64,000 nucleotides of DNA. It comes from Patiria miniata (lineage: Eukaryota; Echinodermata; Asteroidea; Valvatida; Asterinidae). Below are positions 60,425 through 64,000 of the stretch, piece by piece (position 1 is the first letter of the stretch; the number at the start of each line of letters is the position of its first letter). The stretch spans positions 21,453,162 to 21,517,161 of the forward strand of contig NW_024037072.1 in the NCBI RefSeq assembly GCF_015706575.1, written 5' to 3'. The translations under genes were made by a program, and so were the position numbers. The notes under the pieces are model-generated. The model worked only from the letters and a program-made list of their open reading frames with translations. It ran no database searches and had not been told where the DNA came from.

Positions 60425-63400
60425 CTGTAAGGTGACATCCATAGTGCAGAGGATGTTAGCTTCAACAAACCATGAACCAGCATTCACCCACCGATGAGGA
60501 GATTGACACAAGCATTCTACACCTACATGCAGCATGCTCCAGACATGGACAGCAGGATGGTTGGTCGCTGGCTTGCTTGCTTGGGTTTTTGGTTTTAGTT
60601 CATGCAATGGGGGTGAGTTTGGCAGCCTATAGGGCAGGGGAAAGGCAGGTTTTGGGGTGAGGTTTTTTAGCAGTATTATGAGCCATGCAATATTAAAATA
60701 AACAAACAAAACGGAAGGACAAATCATAACTAAAAGCTCATCACAAAACACTTCCTTCTTGCCTTTCTTCTGTAACTATTCATTGATCTCTCAAGGTCTT
60801 TGAGATCAATCACTGGCGATCTTGATAAAGAATACAACTTTTCTGCAACTCTGTGTCTTTGGCTGATCATGCTTAGAATTAGAGTATAAGTTTACTGTAC
60901 ATACATGTAGGTGCACTGTATTGCACTGCCATGAAATCAATGCCTAAAAAATGAATGCAAAGAGGCAAGAAGAACGTGCATTGTGTACATGTATGTTAGT
61001 AGGCAAAATTAAAGCATGCATATATGCCACCAAAATTAATAGTTTAATGTGAACATAAAGCAAGCTCAGTTATAATTATGATACAGGGGATCATACACTT
61101 TATGTACATTTATGCACATGTGCGACAGAACTTCACACAATTTGAAACTGTTTTCACTGACCACTCACAAACACCTACTCAAACAGTGTAGGTACCTAAC
61201 ACTTAGATCTAACATACAGTAGTGCAGGAAACTTCAAAAGGAGAATTGTCAATATGGAAACTGTGTCCTGAAGGTTGTTCTAGAATGAAAGGAAACTGCA
61301 AGAATTGCATCAAGGTAGACTGCATCAAAGTAGAGAACTTCACCCGAGCAAGCGTTTTTTCCTCCCCAAATCATTCTTTATTAATTCAAGTCAACTCAAC
61401 AGGCCTTCATATAAAGTTTTAGCCCTCTTGTCCAGGCATTACCAGTGGCACATCTAGGGAGGGCGGGTCTAAATCCCCCTCTTGGGCCACCCAAAAATAG
61501 GAAAATCAAGCAGAAGCACGCAACAGATGCCTGCTAAACCCTTTCTTGACCCAAACATGGATCAGCCTGTGATCCCCATCACTATTTCAGCTCCGCCACA
61601 TCTTCCCAAACCCCTTCTAATTACCTTCCCTGAAAATGTGTTACATGTATATCAGACAGATGATTTCACTCAAATTTTAATTTTTTTTCCCCTTCAAGCT
61701 TGTTTCCTTAAAAATATGTGCATTTATAAGTTTGAGAGTTCTGCACTTTGCAAAATAAATTGAACAGGCCTTGTGCAAGCAGTACTTTGTACTAAGTAAT
61801 AAAATTTGCCTCATAAATTACCGAATGGTCGTCCTCCATTATTTGTTCACTCGTAAAATGCAATACAGTTTGAAAAACATTTTGACAGCAGAGCTAACAC
61901 AAACAGGTGGGCATGTTTACCCAAATGTGTACATTCATGAATTATAGACATTTTGCAAAATAAATGAAAGTTCAAGACATCAACTTAATTAAGCAACAAA
62001 TGGGCGTTTTATGCTTTGTTGTATATAAAGCAAAGGTAACTTCTTATACACATACTAAATGTTTGTGCTCGATTATGTCACTGGTGTATGTACATCATAG
62101 ACTGCATTCATTTATAAACAAGTGTTATTCAAAACATGCAAAACTCCACCTGACTCAATAATAACATCACATTTGACCAAACAACAACGTGTACATGTGT
62201 TTTGTTCAAGTTTACCAACTGAAGCCAGTGTAAGGTCAGAAAATTATCCATCGAAATGAAAGCTTTTTGCAATGAGCCGTTGAAAACGAAGTCGTTAACT
62301 CAATTTGTTGGCAATTTAATTTGGGTCACTTGTTTCCAATTGCTCTGGCTGTTTACTTACAAGTGTTTTAAACAACTGTTCAAATATTGTCTACAACTTC
62401 AAGATAGATGACAGAGTTTATGAAATTTGCTTCTTGGGCAAAATCTTTGTTTCAGTTGTCCTAATTCCAAGCTTTTTAGACTAGAGGTCACATTTCAGAA
62501 TTGAAGTCACATTTTCCATATAAAGGTTTCTTAGAATTCTTCCAATGTACATTGTAAAGTGTATGTCAGAAATGTCTAATAGTAGCCGGTATCTCGTAGT
62601 CATACAGAATATCACTTCAAAAATTATTTTCACTAGATAAACAAAACTATTAATATTTCAGATTAGGACAATGACACATGCAATAAATATACATGCAGGG
62701 TGACAAAGGACGAGTTGCTTCAAGCAGACGGTTAAACATGAATAATTATGACAATGAATAACAACAGGCTATTGTCTTTGTGAGCAGATGGCCTGGCTCA
62801 GAGCCACACATGGGCGGGATTCATGCATGATATGTAGAAAAGAATACTGTCTATTGATAAGTATTGAACCAGGTCAGTCAATGAGCTTACTGTCAATAGC
62901 ACAATGCAATGGTAACATTTCCATTTATTTTATGACAAGAATAGCAAACGTTTGCAATATGTTGCATTTTAGATGAGCATGTCAATATTCATGCAATCGT
63001 GTTTTCATCGTGAGTAACATGTGCGGGGATTTGGTACTCTTTAGTCAATTTTTGGTTTGGAAATTTGCAGGGAAGGGAATCCGACACCACATCTCATTCA
63101 TGCAAAATGACACAAATGTACATGTACAGTACATACACAGAGGTAATTTTGAGGACATGTAAAAAAAAAAAAAAATGGATACAAAATGCACTCGCATGGA
63201 TGATACGCTAACAAATTTTCATTAAAAAAAAAAAATAAAAAAAAAATTTGACTCAGAGTTACGACATGACAATTACAAATGTTTATCAGGCAAAACAAAA
63301 AGAGGTTTTTCCACATTTGAACAGAGTTTGTGACAAAATGGAACATGCAATGGTTTGATACAGCATGCAAAAGGTCTGATAAAACTTTTTAAAATCTGCA

Positions 63401-63449
63401 AAATTAATGAATTAAGTATTAATACAATGCGGGTGATTGCCAAAGAAGT
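60425..63449. other. Upstream EML intron or flank, no exon supportable
   Basis: Searched on the minus strand for an exon ending one base into a codon. Candidate donors near 62355 have stops in all frames just before them. A fragment at about 61446-61475 (CAGTGGCACATCTAGGGAGG) resembles the end of the repeat at 63766. No RNA gene seen. Confidence 0.4.
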
Positions 63450-63655
63450 GAGTCTGACAATTTTTTTAAAAAATGGGAGACATCTTTCTACAATGTATAC
63501 ACTGTAACACATTGTGATACAAAGTAAATTGTGATATTTTGTAAGACAAAAAGAAGTGAGTCTGACAATTTAAAAAAAAAAATGGGAGACATCTTTCTAT
63601 ACACTGTAACACATTGTGATACAAAGTAAACTGTGATATTTTGTAGGACCGTGAC
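63450..63655. repeat. Tandem duplication, unit about 100 bp
   Basis: GTGAGTCTGACAATTT, ATGGGAGACATCTTTCTA and CACTGTAACACATTGTGATA each occur twice in the same order. The units differ in the poly-A length and a short deletion. Confidence 0.85.
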
Positions 63656-63765
63656 AAAAGTGCCATTAGAAATATACATGTAAGACACTGACACACAGCT
63701 TGCAGACCACCGTACTTCCGGGGTGAAGGAGGGGGAAAATGTCCTTTGACTTACTGAGGCAAGGG

Positions 63766-63994
63766 CGGATCTAGAGAGGTTAATGGTGGGGGTGGAGGTT
63801 GTGCTGGGGCAGGGGGGCAGAAGGGCTCTCTCGGGTGAAAATTGCCTTATTTTAGAAAATTTTGGCCACTGCCTGGGGGGGAAGGGGGGGAAGGGGGGGA
63901 AGGGGGGGGGGAGGGGGGGGAAGGGGGGGGAAGGGGGGGGGGGAAGGGGGGGGGGGAAGGGGGGGGGGGTGGAGCGCCTCCTGGATCTGACACT
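63766..63994. repeat. G-rich minisatellite inside a repeat-derived segment
   Basis: From about 63876 to 63970 the plus strand is almost only G with AA every 7-10 bases (GGGGGGGAA units). The borders GGGCGGATCTAGAGAGG and CTCCTGGATCTGACACTG resemble the ends of a common dispersed repeat. Long G runs could form quadruplexes. Confidence 0.75.
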
Positions 63995-64000
63995 GTGAGG

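Noticed and set aside
60254..60751. Long minus-strand frame of 165 codons as an EML N-terminal exon
   Set aside because: Its frame does not join the next exon in phase and it runs through repeat-derived sequence (59861-60304). Only the 39-nt segment with proper splice sites was kept.
63720..63765. GTAAGTCAA donor near 63754 (minus) as an upstream EML exon end
   Set aside because: The preceding sequence is repeat-derived (GGATCTAG-type ends) and does not read through as coding sequence.

Overview
The window is animal nuclear DNA: AT-rich, with one large spliced gene in small exons and long introns packed with short transposable elements. I see no prokaryotic or organellar features. The gene and the repeat content (tRNA-headed SINEs, a pearl/HINE-like tandem-repeat element, many small foldback elements) suggest a marine invertebrate deuterostome, with an echinoderm the most plausible guess. 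The species cannot be read from the sequence.

The main gene lies on the minus strand from at least 60424 down to a stop codon at 8432. It encodes an EMAP-like microtubule-associated protein (EML family, EML1/2/4 type): a basic Ser/Pro/Arg-rich N-terminus, the HELP motif, then the WD-type blades of the tandem atypical beta-propeller. I rebuilt 20 exons from splice sites, with continuous reading phase and conserved family sequence. Two alternative 5' routes join the same acceptor at 49075. A short form starts at an ATG at 50998 and gives a 703-residue protein. A longer form enters through exons at 60386-60424 and 55992-56196 and must begin outside the window.

Layout. 1-1176: a decayed MADF-domain protein gene, minus strand. 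1326-1640: a reverse-transcriptase fragment. About 3020-4375: a LINE endonuclease region broken by an internal inversion. 4400-8431: repeat tails and the presumed EML 3' UTR or intergenic DNA. 8432-60424: EML exons and introns. 60425-64000: upstream intron or flank with no further exon that I can support.

The introns hold most of the unusual structure. They include a nine-unit array of about 145 bp rich in TGACCT nuclear-receptor-like half-sites (11580-13000); a hAT element with a perfect 8-bp target duplication nested inside a TTAA-type MITE (21689-23321); and a hairpin block shared by two otherwise different MITE families. There is also a perfect 72-bp palindrome about 550 bp upstream of the short-form start, a Mutator-like foldback with arms of about 190 bp and a 9-bp duplication, and six elements bordered by TTAGGGTTA-like ends that carry repeated GGATT words in three dialects.
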